From Paenibacillus prosopidis (GTDB taxonomy: Bacteria; Bacillota; Bacilli; Paenibacillales; Paenibacillaceae), in contig NZ_QPJD01000012.1 in the NCBI RefSeq assembly GCF_003337375.1, positions 1-64,000 on the forward strand: a stretch of 64,000 nt of DNA, given 5' to 3'. Below are positions 1 through 8,572 of the stretch, one piece after another; the stretch's first letter is position 1; the number at the start of each line of letters is the position of its first letter. Under the pieces are notes generated by a model. It did not search any database, had not been told where the DNA came from, and was given only the letters and a program-made list of their open reading frames with translations. The translations under genes and the position numbers were made by a program.

Positions 1-184
1 ACCAAGCTGTGTATCCGGTATTAGCATTCGTTTCCGAATGTTATCCCAGTCTTACGGGCAGGTTACCTACGTGTTACTCACCCGTCCGCCGCTAACCTTA
101 TCCCGAAGGACAAGATCCGCTCGACTTGCATGTATTAGGCACGCCGCCAGCGTTCGTCCTGAGCCAGGATCAAACTCTCCAAAT
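1..184 (-). rRNA. rrs: 16S rRNA, 5' end only (partial)
   Basis: Read on the minus strand, positions about 184 down to 1 give the conserved start of bacterial 16S rRNA: GAGAGTTTGATCCTGGCTCAG (minus its last base) followed by the GACGAACGCTGGCGGCGTGC block, then TACATGCAAGTCGAGCG and the V1-V2 region. The gene continues beyond the left edge. The exact mature 5' end is placed by similarity to other Firmicutes and may be off by several bases. It is transcribed away from ygxA, as in Bacillus subtilis rrnD. Confidence 0.98.
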
Positions 185-327
185 TGGTGTTTGATTGCTC
201 AATACTTTTTATCGCTTTTTCCGCTCATCCGTTAGGATTTGCGGGGCAGTTTTTACTCGTTGTTCAGTTTTCAAAGAACAATCTTTTCTTTCGCGTCAAC
301 CGTGTGTTTCTCATCGGCGACTTTTAT

Positions 328-357
328 AATATATCACATTTGCCTATCTCATTGCAA
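328..357 (-). promoter_or_regulatory. rRNA promoter P2 (proximal)
   Basis: On the minus strand TTGCAA (352-357) and TATATT (328-333) are 18 bases apart, about 145 bases before the 16S gene. Between the promoter and the gene lies an rRNA leader with a small hairpin, GTTCTTTGAAAACTGAAC, near 260-285, a typical Firmicute leader feature. Tandem promoters are normal for rRNA operons. Confidence 0.6.
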
Positions 358-436
358 GCACTTTTTTTCGTCATTCGACATTTTTTTTAGTTTGTCGATT
401 GAGTGTTTTAAGCATCCTGCAAAAGCGGCGAGTTCT

Positions 437-466
437 AATGTATCATACGGCCCTCATTTACGTCAA
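437..466 (-). promoter_or_regulatory. rRNA promoter P1 (distal)
   Basis: On the minus strand TTGACG (461-466) and TACATT (437-442) are 18 bases apart, about 110 bases upstream of the P2 candidate. The -35 box is near consensus and the -10 box is weaker. Inferred from sequence only. Confidence 0.5.
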
Positions 467-487
467 GCATGTTTTTTCGTTTTGTTT

Positions 488-545
488 ATTTAATAAAAGA
501 AGCGATTGTCTGCTCTTCAAAATGAGAGCAAAGCAACCGCTTCTT
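488..545 (-). terminator. Terminator after ygxA
   Basis: The arms AAGAAGCG (497-504) and CGCTTCTT (538-545) form the base of a long stem that extends inward through CAAT/GTTG and GCTCT/AGAGC pairs. On the minus strand the stem is followed by TTATTAAAT. It lies directly after the ygxA stop and before the rRNA promoters. Confidence 0.7.
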
Positions 546-557
546 TCCTAAATAGAT

Positions 558-1445
558 TTAATTCGCGATCATATACCGTAGCTCCAGCGCTCCTATATCA
601 CCTGACTCAGGCATAACAGCAACTTCGCGAATGTATTCCCGCATCACCAGCTTTTGCAGAACTAGCGACAAATCAACATGCAATACGTTTATAGAGGAAT
701 GCGACTGTAATTCCGCAATACTCCATGGTTCCTCACGACTTGCCAATATATCAAACAACAAGGAGCAGCTAGATTTCATTTTATTCATTACGGAGAACTC
801 ACACCCCAACATAACTAGCTGCACCCTTTGCTCTAGTGTCTCGGGACTGACGGTTAACTCCTCATAAAGCTTATATATGCCGGGATGAACGCGTTTCAAC
901 TGTTTCCATACGGTAAGCTCTGGATGACGTCCTTCTTCTATAAGTACAATGTGAGCCCAATGATGAAGTGCCGTGAGCACATGACTGTATGCATCCAGCA
1001 AATTGCCGTCCAATAGGTCCTGCTTTGCTTGCAAATAGGTCCTTAAGAAACCAGCAAACTCTGTAAACTGCTTTTGCTCCCGCATAGAAGTCGGAAACTG
1101 AAGAAGACGTTCACGCACACCGTTCAAATAGCCGTCGCGATCCACTAAAATCTCCCCCCGCACTAGCCACTCAATAATATTACGATTTTCTCCGCCTGAT
1201 ACCCATTCGTTCAAACTATTCGGATCAATCGTACGTATTAATACCCGCTTGCCGTCGAGTCGTACATGCTCCGTTTCATTAAGAGCGATGTCTTTCTTCA
1301 TTATAACGAGTACTAACAAATCCAATCCATCAATGAGTGGATTGTAAGGATATGGATTTTCTATAACAGCTAAACCGATTAAATCAGGCTGTCCTCGATA
1401 GCTGCTTGCGATGCGTGCATTTATATGTTCCACTAGTTCCTCCAT
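558..1445 (-). CDS. ygxA: Nucleotidyltransferase-like protein, YgxA family
   Basis: A 295-residue protein matching B. subtilis YgxA in content and in position next to an rRNA operon. The first 120 residues look like a nucleotidyltransferase-type alpha/beta domain (DLLVLVIMKKD strand and the following VRIL-like strands), but I do not see a clear catalytic GS...DxD motif, so activity is doubtful. The middle (about 125-200) is helical, and residues 235-290 resemble a winged-helix or HTH segment. The start ATG is at 1443-1445 and no SD of note precedes it. Function is unknown in the family. A weak promoter candidate (TTGTCG-N16-TAGATT) lies at about 1475-1505 on the minus strand. Confidence 0.85.
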   Translation of the reverse strand: MEELVEHINARIASSYRGQPDLIGLAVIENPYPYNPLIDGLDLLVLVIMKKDIALNETEHVRLDGKRVLIRTIDPNSLNEWVSGGENRNIIEWLVRGEILVDRDGYLNGVRERLLQFPTSMREQKQFTEFAGFLRTYLQAKQDLLDGNLLDAYSHVLTALHHWAHIVLIEEGRHPELTVWKQLKRVHPGIYKLYEELTVSPETLEQRVQLVMLGCEFSVMNKMKSSCSLLFDILASREEPWSIAELQSHSSINVLHVDLSLVLQKLVMREYIREVAVMPESGDIGALELRYMIAN

Positions 1446-1585
1446 ATAGCTAATCCCATTTTATTAAGCTATAATAATCTACAGATTAATTCTTTTTCGA
1501 CAAGTCAGAGGCACATTCCTGCTTACTGCCGTAGAAAAACAGTCTCAATTTCATAAGTCATTAGTCATAGGAAGGGTTTGGACGC

Positions 1586-1936
1586 ATGAACAAAATTTTC
1601 TTTAAATCTGCTAAAATTAATGAGTTCCGTCTCTGGGGGCTTGTTTTCACCCTCGTAGGTATGGGTGTTATGATACTCGGTACCGCCGGTATCGTTTTCT
1701 GGGGACAAGCAGGAAAAATCATTGCAGCTATCTTCATGGTTATCGGCATGATCTCCTTGCTCATTAGCGTTGCCGTGTATTTCTGGGCTGGCATGATGTC
1801 CACGAGCGCTACGATGCTGCAATGTCCGGAATGTGGACGTCAAACCAAAATGCTTGGAAAAACCGATCGCTGCATGTTCTGTAAAACAATGCTTACGTTA
1901 GATCCTGCTCAAGCAACGCAAAGTCCATCTGAATAA
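1586..1936 (+). CDS. ygzB: YgzB family membrane protein with zinc ribbon
   Basis: A 116-residue protein of the YgzB (UPF0295) type. Two hydrophobic helices (about residues 15-37 and 42-68) are followed by a short cytosolic tail with CPEC and CMFC motifs (about 80-83 and 97-100), a likely zinc ribbon. A GGAAGGG ribosome site lies 9 bases before ATG. In B. subtilis the order is perR, ygzB, ygxA, rrn; here the same genes occur but a GH18 gene separates ygzB from perR. It is divergent from ygxA. Role unknown. Confidence 0.9.
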   Translation: MNKIFFKSAKINEFRLWGLVFTLVGMGVMILGTAGIVFWGQAGKIIAAIFMVIGMISLLISVAVYFWAGMMSTSATMLQCPECGRQTKMLGKTDRCMFCKTMLTLDPAQATQSPSE

Positions 1937-1951
1937 CTAACATAAAACAAT

Positions 1952-1995
1952 GAACGCCCCTTCCATATTAATTAATCGGAAGGGGCGTTCTCTTA
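1952..1995 (+). terminator. Bidirectional terminator after ygzB
   Basis: A perfect 13-bp stem, GAACGCCCCTTCC (1952-1964) with GGAAGGGGCGTTC (1978-1990), followed by TCTTATTATT on the plus strand. The converging GH18 gene on the minus strand ends at 2030, so the hairpin probably serves both. Confidence 0.85.
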
Positions 1996-2029
1996 TTATT
2001 CATGAATCAATTTATTGTAATAAAAAAAA

Positions 2030-3763
2030 TTATGGCCTTTTCTTCATAGCGTCATCAATGGTCTTCCATATAGATTTTGTTTGGAATGATCGCTGCCACG
2101 TGGCAACTCCGGCTAAATCATACTTTCGGACGATTGCTACACGCGCTTGCATCGATACATCATCCTCTATCCAAATTCGGTTTAGCGCTCCGCCCTCCGT
2201 ATACTCGACATAATTTTGTCCAGCGGCAGCATCGAGTACAGGTTTTAGCTTCTTCTCAGAGATAATTCCCTTCACTTTATCCATACCAACCGCTTTAGAG
2301 GTTACAGCAACTTTGCCGTCAGTACCCTTTTTCTCCGTCCAAATTCGTGTATATAGGGGCATACTAAGAATGAGCTTACTCGCAGGCACGCCGTCCTCCT
2401 CCATAATACGTACGATCGAGCTTTCCGTCCATGGTAAGGAAGCAACTGAGCCTGATTTCGGACTTGATGCCCAGTGCTCATCGTATGCCATGACCATCAT
2501 ATAATCTACGACACTGCCCAGCGCTGCTCGATCAAGAAATAACGACCACATTTCACTGTTCGATTTTGGAGTTACATCAATTGAAACAACTAGTCCTTGC
2601 TCGTGCAGGAGCGGTGTAAGCTCTCTGACAAACTGTACAAAGTTTTCTTTATCGGAAGTGTGAACATTTTCAAAATCGATATTAATACCTTGCAAGCCGT
2701 ACACTTCAGCAAAAGCAAGGAGCTGTTGGATCATAGAAAATCGTGTCTCGACTGTTGCCAATGCCTTCGTCGTTCGATCAGGCTCAAAGTTATTGCTAAA
2801 CAATGCCCATATTTGCAATCCTTGCTGATGCGTCCATTTCACATAAGCAGGATCAGCTTTCCCTTTAATCGTCCCATTATCGTCTGCCAATTCAAACCAA
2901 GTCGGACTAACTACATTCACACCTTGCATCGGTCCAATTTGGGCCGTATCTATTTTTTGATCATACACTGCTTCCCAAGTCATATTAATTTTATTACCCA
3001 GTACCTTCCAAGCAATAAAGGCTGGTTCACGAACAGGCTCAGGCACTTGATCAATCGTGGTGAGCTTTACATCTGTTTTGTTAATAAATCCGACTCTTCC
3101 GCTTGCGCTCTGCACAAGAAGCCAGCCGTTCTGTTCCTTCCAAATTCGTACGGTACTCGTCTGAGGAATGTTTTCTATAAAAGGAGCCCGAATCGTCGCT
3201 TCAGTTCGCAGCGCCGCTCCTTTTTCCGGCGTTGCTTCAGCTAGCTGTATCGTATCCCCGGCTGACAAGAGGGTCACAATGCCTGTATCCTCTACGAATT
3301 CCACCTTAATGCCGTACAGTTCTTCGAGCGGCGCTGAAGGAATATAAACGGTACCGTTTGACGTCTCAGCAGTAACCGTTAAGTCATAGGGCTTCTGGTT
3401 AATGGTGGCTGTCAAGGAGTCTGTCTTCAGATGAAGCACTTTATTGGCTGTCGTAAAAATAATCGAACCGGATTCCGGCTCATACCGGATAGGCTTGTCC
3501 TGTCCAAGCACCTGCTGAAGCACGTTTAGCGGCAGCTTCACTTCATTATTATCTATAACTGCCCCTTGCTCGGCTTCCATACCATGAACCATGATCGGAT
3601 ATTCTGACTTATATATTGGATCAACCATTTCACTATTTGGTATAAACCGCATATATCCAAACCAACCCATAGAAGCAATAGCTGCAACAATAAACAAAAA
3701 CAACATGCTCCGAACACCTCGGCCGCGTCTCCGGCGCGGTGCCCGGTTGTACATCGTTTCCAA
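2030..3763 (-). CDS. Membrane-anchored GH18-domain protein with SH3 and stalk domains
   Basis: About 577 residues. Start chosen at TTG 3763 because AGGAG lies 9 bases before it; an in-frame TTG at 3793 has no such site. Order: short Arg-rich cytosolic tail, one membrane helix (about 20-38), a copper-amine-oxidase-N-like beta region (about 60-165), an SH3-like region (about 180-235), then a GH18-like barrel. The GH18 motif appears as INIDFENV (about 360-367) with the catalytic Glu present, and SIDVTP and MMVMAYDEHW fit the following strands. This arrangement resembles peptidoglycan or spore-cortex glycosidases (YaaH/YdhD type), so a wall-remodelling role is inferred. The gene sits between ygzB and perR, where B. 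subtilis has none. Confidence 0.85.
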   Translation of the reverse strand: METMYNRAPRRRRGRGVRSMLFLFIVAAIASMGWFGYMRFIPNSEMVDPIYKSEYPIMVHGMEAEQGAVIDNNEVKLPLNVLQQVLGQDKPIRYEPESGSIIFTTANKVLHLKTDSLTATINQKPYDLTVTAETSNGTVYIPSAPLEELYGIKVEFVEDTGIVTLLSAGDTIQLAEATPEKGAALRTEATIRAPFIENIPQTSTVRIWKEQNGWLLVQSASGRVGFINKTDVKLTTIDQVPEPVREPAFIAWKVLGNKINMTWEAVYDQKIDTAQIGPMQGVNVVSPTWFELADDNGTIKGKADPAYVKWTHQQGLQIWALFSNNFEPDRTTKALATVETRFSMIQQLLAFAEVYGLQGINIDFENVHTSDKENFVQFVRELTPLLHEQGLVVSIDVTPKSNSEMWSLFLDRAALGSVVDYMMVMAYDEHWASSPKSGSVASLPWTESSIVRIMEEDGVPASKLILSMPLYTRIWTEKKGTDGKVAVTSKAVGMDKVKGIISEKKLKPVLDAAAGQNYVEYTEGGALNRIWIEDDVSMQARVAIVRKYDLAGVATWQRSFQTKSIWKTIDDAMKKRP

Positions 3764-3804
3764 GTCATCACTCTCCTGTATGCTAGCATGCAATTGTTGT
3801 CATT

Positions 3805-3849
3805 AATAAAAAACGTGCGGATTAGCGTTTAATCGCTTCCCAGCACGTT
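3805..3849 (-). terminator. Terminator after perR
   Basis: Minus strand stem AACGTGC (3843-3849) with GCACGTT (3812-3818), with an inner AGCG/CGCT pair, then TTTTTATT. It lies 20 bases past the perR stop and just before the GH18 gene start. Confidence 0.8.
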
Positions 3850-3868
3850 CATGTAGGCTTATGGCCGT

Positions 3869-4300
3869 TTACTTCGTTGTTACATTACAGTTCGAGCACA
3901 AGCCATATATTTCCATTCGATGTCCTTCGACTACGAAGCCCGTCACTCGAGACGCAGCTTTTTCCACCTCAAGCAATGGCGGATAGTCAAAATCGACGAT
4001 TTGCCCGCAATTTTTGCAGATGGCATGGTAATGATCGGATAAATCCGAATCAAAACGACTTGAATCATCGCCATAAGTCAATTCACGCAATAAGCCAGCT
4101 TCAACAAACAATCGCAGATTGTTATATATCGTAGCTACGCTCATGCTCGGATAAGTTGGAGAGAGCGCTTTATAAATTTCATCTGCTGTAGGGTGTGACA
4201 TGGAGTCCATCAAGTAGCTTAATATGGCGTGACGTTGCGGGGTCATTCGGACGCCATTCATCTTCAGTTGCTCAAGTGCTAAGTTAACGTTGGCTCCCAT
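3869..4300 (-). CDS. perR: Peroxide-sensing Fur-family repressor PerR
   Basis: A 143-residue Fur-family protein. The N-terminal winged helix ([13 protein letters not shown] onward) is followed by the metal-binding dimer domain. Structural zinc cysteines are seen as CKNC and CSNC. The PerR regulatory ligands are all present: His in SHPTADEIY, Asp in SRFDSD, two His in DHYH and Asp in IVDFDY. These residues plus its location near ygzB and ygxA favour PerR over Fur or Zur. In the family, Fe(II)-catalysed oxidation of the His ligands by H2O2 relieves repression. Start at 4300 matches B. subtilis PerR length (AAAGG 10 bases upstream); an in-frame ATG at 4318 is the alternative. Confidence 0.9.
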   Translation of the reverse strand: MGANVNLALEQLKMNGVRMTPQRHAILSYLMDSMSHPTADEIYKALSPTYPSMSVATIYNNLRLFVEAGLLRELTYGDDSSRFDSDLSDHYHAICKNCGQIVDFDYPPLLEVEKAASRVTGFVVEGHRMEIYGLCSNCNVTTK

Positions 4301-4331
4301 TCCCCTCACGCCTTTCAATGTAGTTAAAACT

Positions 4332-4361
4332 ATTGTACGTTCTAGTTTAAGAATTTGTCAA
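4332..4361 (-). promoter_or_regulatory. perR promoter
   Basis: Minus strand TTGACA (4356-4361) and TACAAT (4332-4337) are 18 bases apart, 32 bases before the perR start. I looked for a Per box (TTATAATNATTATAA) around it and did not find a convincing one. Confidence 0.7.
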
Positions 4362-4374
4362 TGAAAGCGCCTTT

Positions 4375-6261
4375 TTAGGAAGGCCGATATCGCTTGATCG
4401 CAATGCTGTTCGTTGCATTAATTTGAACACGGAAAGTACCTTCACCCATTGTGCCTCTTATTGTTTTCTTGCTTGCTTCTAACGGCAGCTCGGTTGTGAT
4501 ATTACCGAAAGTTACCGATCCGTAAATAGTGAAATTACCGTCCTCGGGCATCGAAAGCTTTATTTCGCCAATCGAGCTGTCCAAATCCCAGTCGCCCCCA
4601 ACCGTGCCGCTGTTTAGCTCTATACTGCCATTAAGGGTATCCGCCTTTACCGATGCTCCGGCGCCGTCGATTTTAATTTTACCGTTCTTCGTCTCAGCTT
4701 CGATGTCACCTTCAATTTGTTTTATTTCCAAGCTGCCGTTAAGCGTATTTGCATAGAGCTTCCCTTGGACCGCAGCAGCGGTTATCGTTCCATTCTTTGT
4801 TTCGAGATTGCTGTCTCCTGTAATGGCATTCACATGTATGCCGCCATTATTTCCTTTTACGGACACTGGACCGTTTATGTTCCCGATTGTTACAAGCCCG
4901 CTGTTGCTCTTTATCTCAAGCCCGCCATGTAACGTTAATCCCATAACTTCTACAGGTCCGTTTCCGGATTCCACTTTCAACTTCACGGCTGGCTTCTGCT
5001 CCAGCTGGGCTTCAGGTGTCGATTCAAGCTCTGTCTCTAACCCAGTATCCGGATCAATTCGCACTTCAGTATTTATATGCATCTTCTGATCGTTCTGTGT
5101 TACCGAATAAACCGGCAATGTCGATTCGATTAGCGTCGTTTCCTCTGCCTCTAATTGGTCTGACATGGACAGAGGCACCGTAACTATCATGTTCATTCTC
5201 GGCTTTCTGCCTCCATTAGCGCCGTAGGCTTGCCCTTTTGCTTCAAGAGTTACCTCATTACCGGGAGTTATCTTAACTGTTGACTGTTCGGCAACCGTTT
5301 CAGCTTCGGATTCTTCCGTTAAATCAACCCATACGGCAGTTTGAAGTTCAATTTCCTGTACATCCGCTGATCGGATTGTAACTTGTCCATTCGGATTTAC
5401 AACTCGAATAAGAGAAGCCGATTCGTCCAGAGGAACTTTTATTACAGCTTTGTCAAAACGAAAGCCTTTCTCTTCCCCATACTCCGCCGTACCGTTCAAG
5501 TCGACATTAAATTGATCAAGCCAACGAAATGGAATATCGGCATACTGCGTAACGACATATGCGGTCGTGGTAATAACTAACGCAATCATTCCGCCTACAA
5601 TGTCAAGTCGGAGCTTTTTTTCCATTCCTCTGAACTTTAAACTAAACAATATAATTTCTATGCCAAGTAAAATAAATAGGACAGGCCACCATTGTCCAAG
5701 CAGCGAAATATCGTTACGGCCTTGTATTTGATCCCACAGCAGCAATGCACCGACCGTGAGGACTAGCGCCGCTGCAGTAAATCTCCCCAGCTTATACATT
5801 GACACCGTTCCTTTCCGTAAACGAAGCAGCAATACTGCAGTAACTATAATAATTGGGCCTACACACAGCTCAGCCAGCTCATTCATCCATGGCAAAATGA
5901 CTTCAGGCGGCTTCAACAATATGAGCATGATCGTACCTGCGAACAAAAGTAATATACCGTGTATAAGGCCTAACGGAACTGGACTGTCATCTTCCACTTC
6001 CATGCTTTGGAGGGAATCAAATACACTTATAAAATAAAAAACGGGAAGCATAATACCTAAATAAACGATGAGGAGCAAATGTCTGCCGCCATCAGAATCC
6101 GCAAGACGTACGATTGCCGTTAAATCAAGCAAAAAAGAGGCTATTAACAGCAAGCCTTTCGGATGTTGCCCCGTATACATGTGGCCAGCACCCGGCATCA
6201 GAAAGGCGAAAAGTACTGCAAGCAGCCTGCTTTTTTTTCGTTTTATTCCGAGCTTACCCAA
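4375..6261 (-). CDS. Membrane protein with DUF4097-type beta-repeat domain
   Basis: 628 residues. The first 240 contain about seven hydrophobic segments, starting with a TM2-like stretch (FAFLMPGAGHMYTGQHPKG) that also has a Gly-rich turn. After residue 250 the protein is soluble: a beta-rich domain with repeated SGNGPVEV, SNSGLVTI, KNGTITAAAV, LNGSLEI and KNGKIKI units (about 440-560), the typical solenoid of DUF4097/DUF4098 proteins. Such domains are common downstream of PspC or sensor proteins in Firmicutes; function is unknown and envelope stress is a guess. It overlaps the upstream mgtC-like gene by 19 bases, so the two are probably co-transcribed. Confidence 0.8.
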   Translation of the reverse strand: MGKLGIKRKKSRLLAVLFAFLMPGAGHMYTGQHPKGLLLIASFLLDLTAIVRLADSDGGRHLLLIVYLGIMLPVFYFISVFDSLQSMEVEDDSPVPLGLIHGILLLFAGTIMLILLKPPEVILPWMNELAELCVGPIIIVTAVLLLRLRKGTVSMYKLGRFTAAALVLTVGALLLWDQIQGRNDISLLGQWWPVLFILLGIEIILFSLKFRGMEKKLRLDIVGGMIALVITTTAYVVTQYADIPFRWLDQFNVDLNGTAEYGEEKGFRFDKAVIKVPLDESASLIRVVNPNGQVTIRSADVQEIELQTAVWVDLTEESEAETVAEQSTVKITPGNEVTLEAKGQAYGANGGRKPRMNMIVTVPLSMSDQLEAEETTLIESTLPVYSVTQNDQKMHINTEVRIDPDTGLETELESTPEAQLEQKPAVKLKVESGNGPVEVMGLTLHGGLEIKSNSGLVTIGNINGPVSVKGNNGGIHVNAITGDSNLETKNGTITAAAVQGKLYANTLNGSLEIKQIEGDIEAETKNGKIKIDGAGASVKADTLNGSIELNSGTVGGDWDLDSSIGEIKLSMPEDGNFTIYGSVTFGNITTELPLEASKKTIRGTMGEGTFRVQINATNSIAIKRYRPS

Positions 6262-6953
6262 CGTACACCCTCCAAATGCTTTAATTGATCGAGTATCGAG
6301 AGAAGTGCTTCCGATTTCGGTAATGTCACATAGATCTGTAGTATGACTTGACCTGCATTTCCCTCATCCTCGCACTCCTCCAACAGCATTTTTCGGATCA
6401 AAATTTTCCGCTCTGACATAAACCCGTTAATGCTGCGTAAGGCTTGCGATAAATCATTAGCTTTTATTTTGAGCAGATACTCTTTCTTGGCGCTGAGATA
6501 TCTCTTCTCCAGCTTGTTAAAAGCCCATAAGGTAAGAAGTACCATAAAAGTCGTTATTGCGGAAGCGAAATAAAAACCCGCTCCAACTGCTAATCCAATT
6601 GCAGATACAACCCATAAAGAGGCAGCCGTCGTTAGTCCTGTAATCGATTTGCCGGTAAACAATATCGTGCCTGCGCCGAGGAAACCGATGCCGGTAATGA
6701 CTGCGGCCGCAAGACGAGCGGGATCAACCCTTACATTCGGCTCGTCGACAAAGGCAGCAAAACCATACATCGAAAGCAGCATAAGCAAGCAAGAGCCTAA
6801 GCAGACAAGTATATTCGTGCGCAAGCCGGCCGCATGATTGGATGATTCCCGTTCGAATCCGATAAGACCGCCTAACAATAAAGCGAGAAGCAGCCGGAGC
6901 AGAATTTGCAGCTCACTAATGTACCATGGATCATTAATTGGTGTGTTCATCAT
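6243..6953 (-). CDS. MgtC/SapB family membrane protein
   Basis: 236 residues. Residues 1-150 carry the MgtC signature: LRLLLALLLGGLIGFERE, then RTNILVCLGSCLLMLLS, RLAAAVITGIGFLGAGTI and TGLTTAASLWVVSAIGLAVG, making about five membrane helices. Residues 150-236 form a soluble ACT-like C-terminal domain. The Arg and Glu of the GFERE motif are conserved. MgtC proteins modulate magnesium homeostasis or ATP synthase in some bacteria, while many Firmicute homologues have no known role. It is the first gene of a two-gene unit with the DUF4097 protein. Confidence 0.9.
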   Translation of the reverse strand: MMNTPINDPWYISELQILLRLLLALLLGGLIGFERESSNHAAGLRTNILVCLGSCLLMLLSMYGFAAFVDEPNVRVDPARLAAAVITGIGFLGAGTILFTGKSITGLTTAASLWVVSAIGLAVGAGFYFASAITTFMVLLTLWAFNKLEKRYLSAKKEYLLKIKANDLSQALRSINGFMSERKILIRKMLLEECEDEGNAGQVILQIYVTLPKSEALLSILDQLKHLEGVRWVSSE

Positions 6954-7047
6954 CGTGTTATCCCGACCTTTCTCTATACGTTATTGTAACATAATTGTAT
7001 GCAGCGAATAGATCCTACAAGTCCACTAGCCATTATTGAAAATAAAT

Positions 7048-7084
7048 GAAGACGCGTCTCATCGCTACGATGAACCGCGTCTTC
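7048..7084 (-). terminator. Terminator of the gatCAB operon
   Basis: Minus strand stem GAAGACGCG (7076-7084) with CGCGTCTTC (7048-7056) around an ATCGTAGCGAT mini-stem, followed by ATTTATTTTC. It sits 15 bases beyond the gatB stop. Confidence 0.8.
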
Positions 7085-7098
7085 ACTTGCAGCTGTGT

Positions 7099-8538
7099 TT
7101 ATTTTAACCGCTCTAACAGCAGCTTATTAACGAGTGCCGGATTTGCTTTACCTTTGGTTTCTTTCATAATTTGACCGACAAGGAAACCAATTGCCTTTTC
7201 TTTGCCTGCTCTGTAATCCTCTACGGATTGCGGGTTCGCTTCGACAATTTGATTGACAATCGATAATATCGCGCCTTCATCGCTAATTTGAACGAGCCCT
7301 TGCTCTTCAACGATTTGCTGCGGGAGCTTGCCCGTCTCGAGCATTGCTTTAAATACGGTTTTTGCGATTTTACCGCTGATCGTGCCTTTCTCAAGCAAGC
7401 CGATCATTTCGCCCAGCCCTTGACCGGTAATTTTCACATCCGTTATTTCCTGACCGTTCGCATTCAAATACCCGAGAAGATCGCCCATGATCCAGTTGGA
7501 AACCGCTTTGGCATCCTTTGTATACGAGAGACTTTCTTCGAAGAAATCAGCAAGTTTCTTCGAGGAAGTAATGACTTCAGCATCATAGGAAGGCAGGCTG
7601 TAATCAGCTGTATAACGTGCTTTGCGGGCATCCGGCAATTCTGGAATAGTTGAACGGATGCTTTCCTTCCACTCTTCGCTTATATGAAGCCTGACGAGAT
7701 CCGGGTCCGGGAAGTAACGGTAGTCATGCGCTTCTTCCTTACCGCGCATCGAGAACGACTTGCCTAGCGTATCGTCGAACCTGCGCGTCTCCTGGACAAC
7801 CTCTCCGCCGCTATCAAGAATTTCCGCTTGACGGAACTGCTCATACTCGAGACCGCGCTGAACGCCCCGGAAGGAGTTCATATTTTTTAGCTCTGCCCGT
7901 GTACCGAATTCCTTCTGACCGTACGGACGAAGACTAATATTCGCATCACAGCGCAAGCTTCCTTCTTCCATCTTCACATCGGATACGTCGCAATATTGCA
8001 TGATCGCCTTCAGCTTCTCAAGGTAAGCTTTTGCTTCCTCCGGCGTACGAATATCCGGCTCCGATACGATTTCGATCAGCGGCGTACCAACGCGGTTAAA
8101 ATCGACAAGCGACGCATAGCCGCCGTCTACGTGTGTCAGTTTACCCGCATCTTCTTCAAGATGCAGTCGGGTAATACCAATTCGTTTCGTCTCGCCGTTC
8201 ACTTCAATGTCGATCCAGCCATTTTCGCCGATCGGTTGATCGTATTGCGAAATTTGGTACGCCTTTGGCGAATCAGGATAGAAATAATTTTTACGGTCAA
8301 ATTTGCTGACATCGGCGATTTGGCAATTGATAGCCATTGCCGCTTTCATCGCATATTCTACCGCTTGGCGGTTCAGTACCGGCAGCACGCCGGGGTGCCC
8401 AAGACAGATTGGACAAGTATGGGTATTCGGCGGGGCGCCAAAAGCCGTTGAACAACCGCAAAAGATTTTACTATTCGTATGCAGCTCCACATGGACTTCC
8501 AGTCCGACCACCGTTTCGTATTTATTCGGTTCAGACAT
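7099..8538 (-). CDS. gatB: Asp-tRNA(Asn)/Glu-tRNA(Gln) amidotransferase subunit B
   Basis: 479 residues. The N-terminal kinase-like domain is plain ([15 protein letters not shown], then the zinc cysteines in [10 protein letters not shown] and [11 protein letters not shown]), with [10 protein letters not shown] and [12 protein letters not shown] following, and a C-terminal YqeY-like tail ends in [14 protein letters not shown]. GatB binds mischarged Glu-tRNA(Gln) or Asp-tRNA(Asn) and activates the acyl group, using ammonia from GatA. Start at 8538 is set by AAGGGAT 10 bases upstream and by family length; a longer in-frame start at 8622 would overlap gatA. Gene gap to gatA is 34 bases. Confidence 0.97.
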   Translation of the reverse strand: MSEPNKYETVVGLEVHVELHTNSKIFCGCSTAFGAPPNTHTCPICLGHPGVLPVLNRQAVEYAMKAAMAINCQIADVSKFDRKNYFYPDSPKAYQISQYDQPIGENGWIDIEVNGETKRIGITRLHLEEDAGKLTHVDGGYASLVDFNRVGTPLIEIVSEPDIRTPEEAKAYLEKLKAIMQYCDVSDVKMEEGSLRCDANISLRPYGQKEFGTRAELKNMNSFRGVQRGLEYEQFRQAEILDSGGEVVQETRRFDDTLGKSFSMRGKEEAHDYRYFPDPDLVRLHISEEWKESIRSTIPELPDARKARYTADYSLPSYDAEVITSSKKLADFFEESLSYTKDAKAVSNWIMGDLLGYLNANGQEITDVKITGQGLGEMIGLLEKGTISGKIAKTVFKAMLETGKLPQQIVEEQGLVQISDEGAILSIVNQIVEANPQSVEDYRAGKEKAIGFLVGQIMKETKGKANPALVNKLLLERLK

Positions 8539-8572
8539 TCGTATCGATCCCTTCGTAAACGTATATAACCGC

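Noticed and set aside
2597-3244. Long plus-strand reading frame opposite the GH18 gene
   Set aside because: Composition and lack of ribosome site show it is the complement of the coding GH18 gene, which has recognisable domains.
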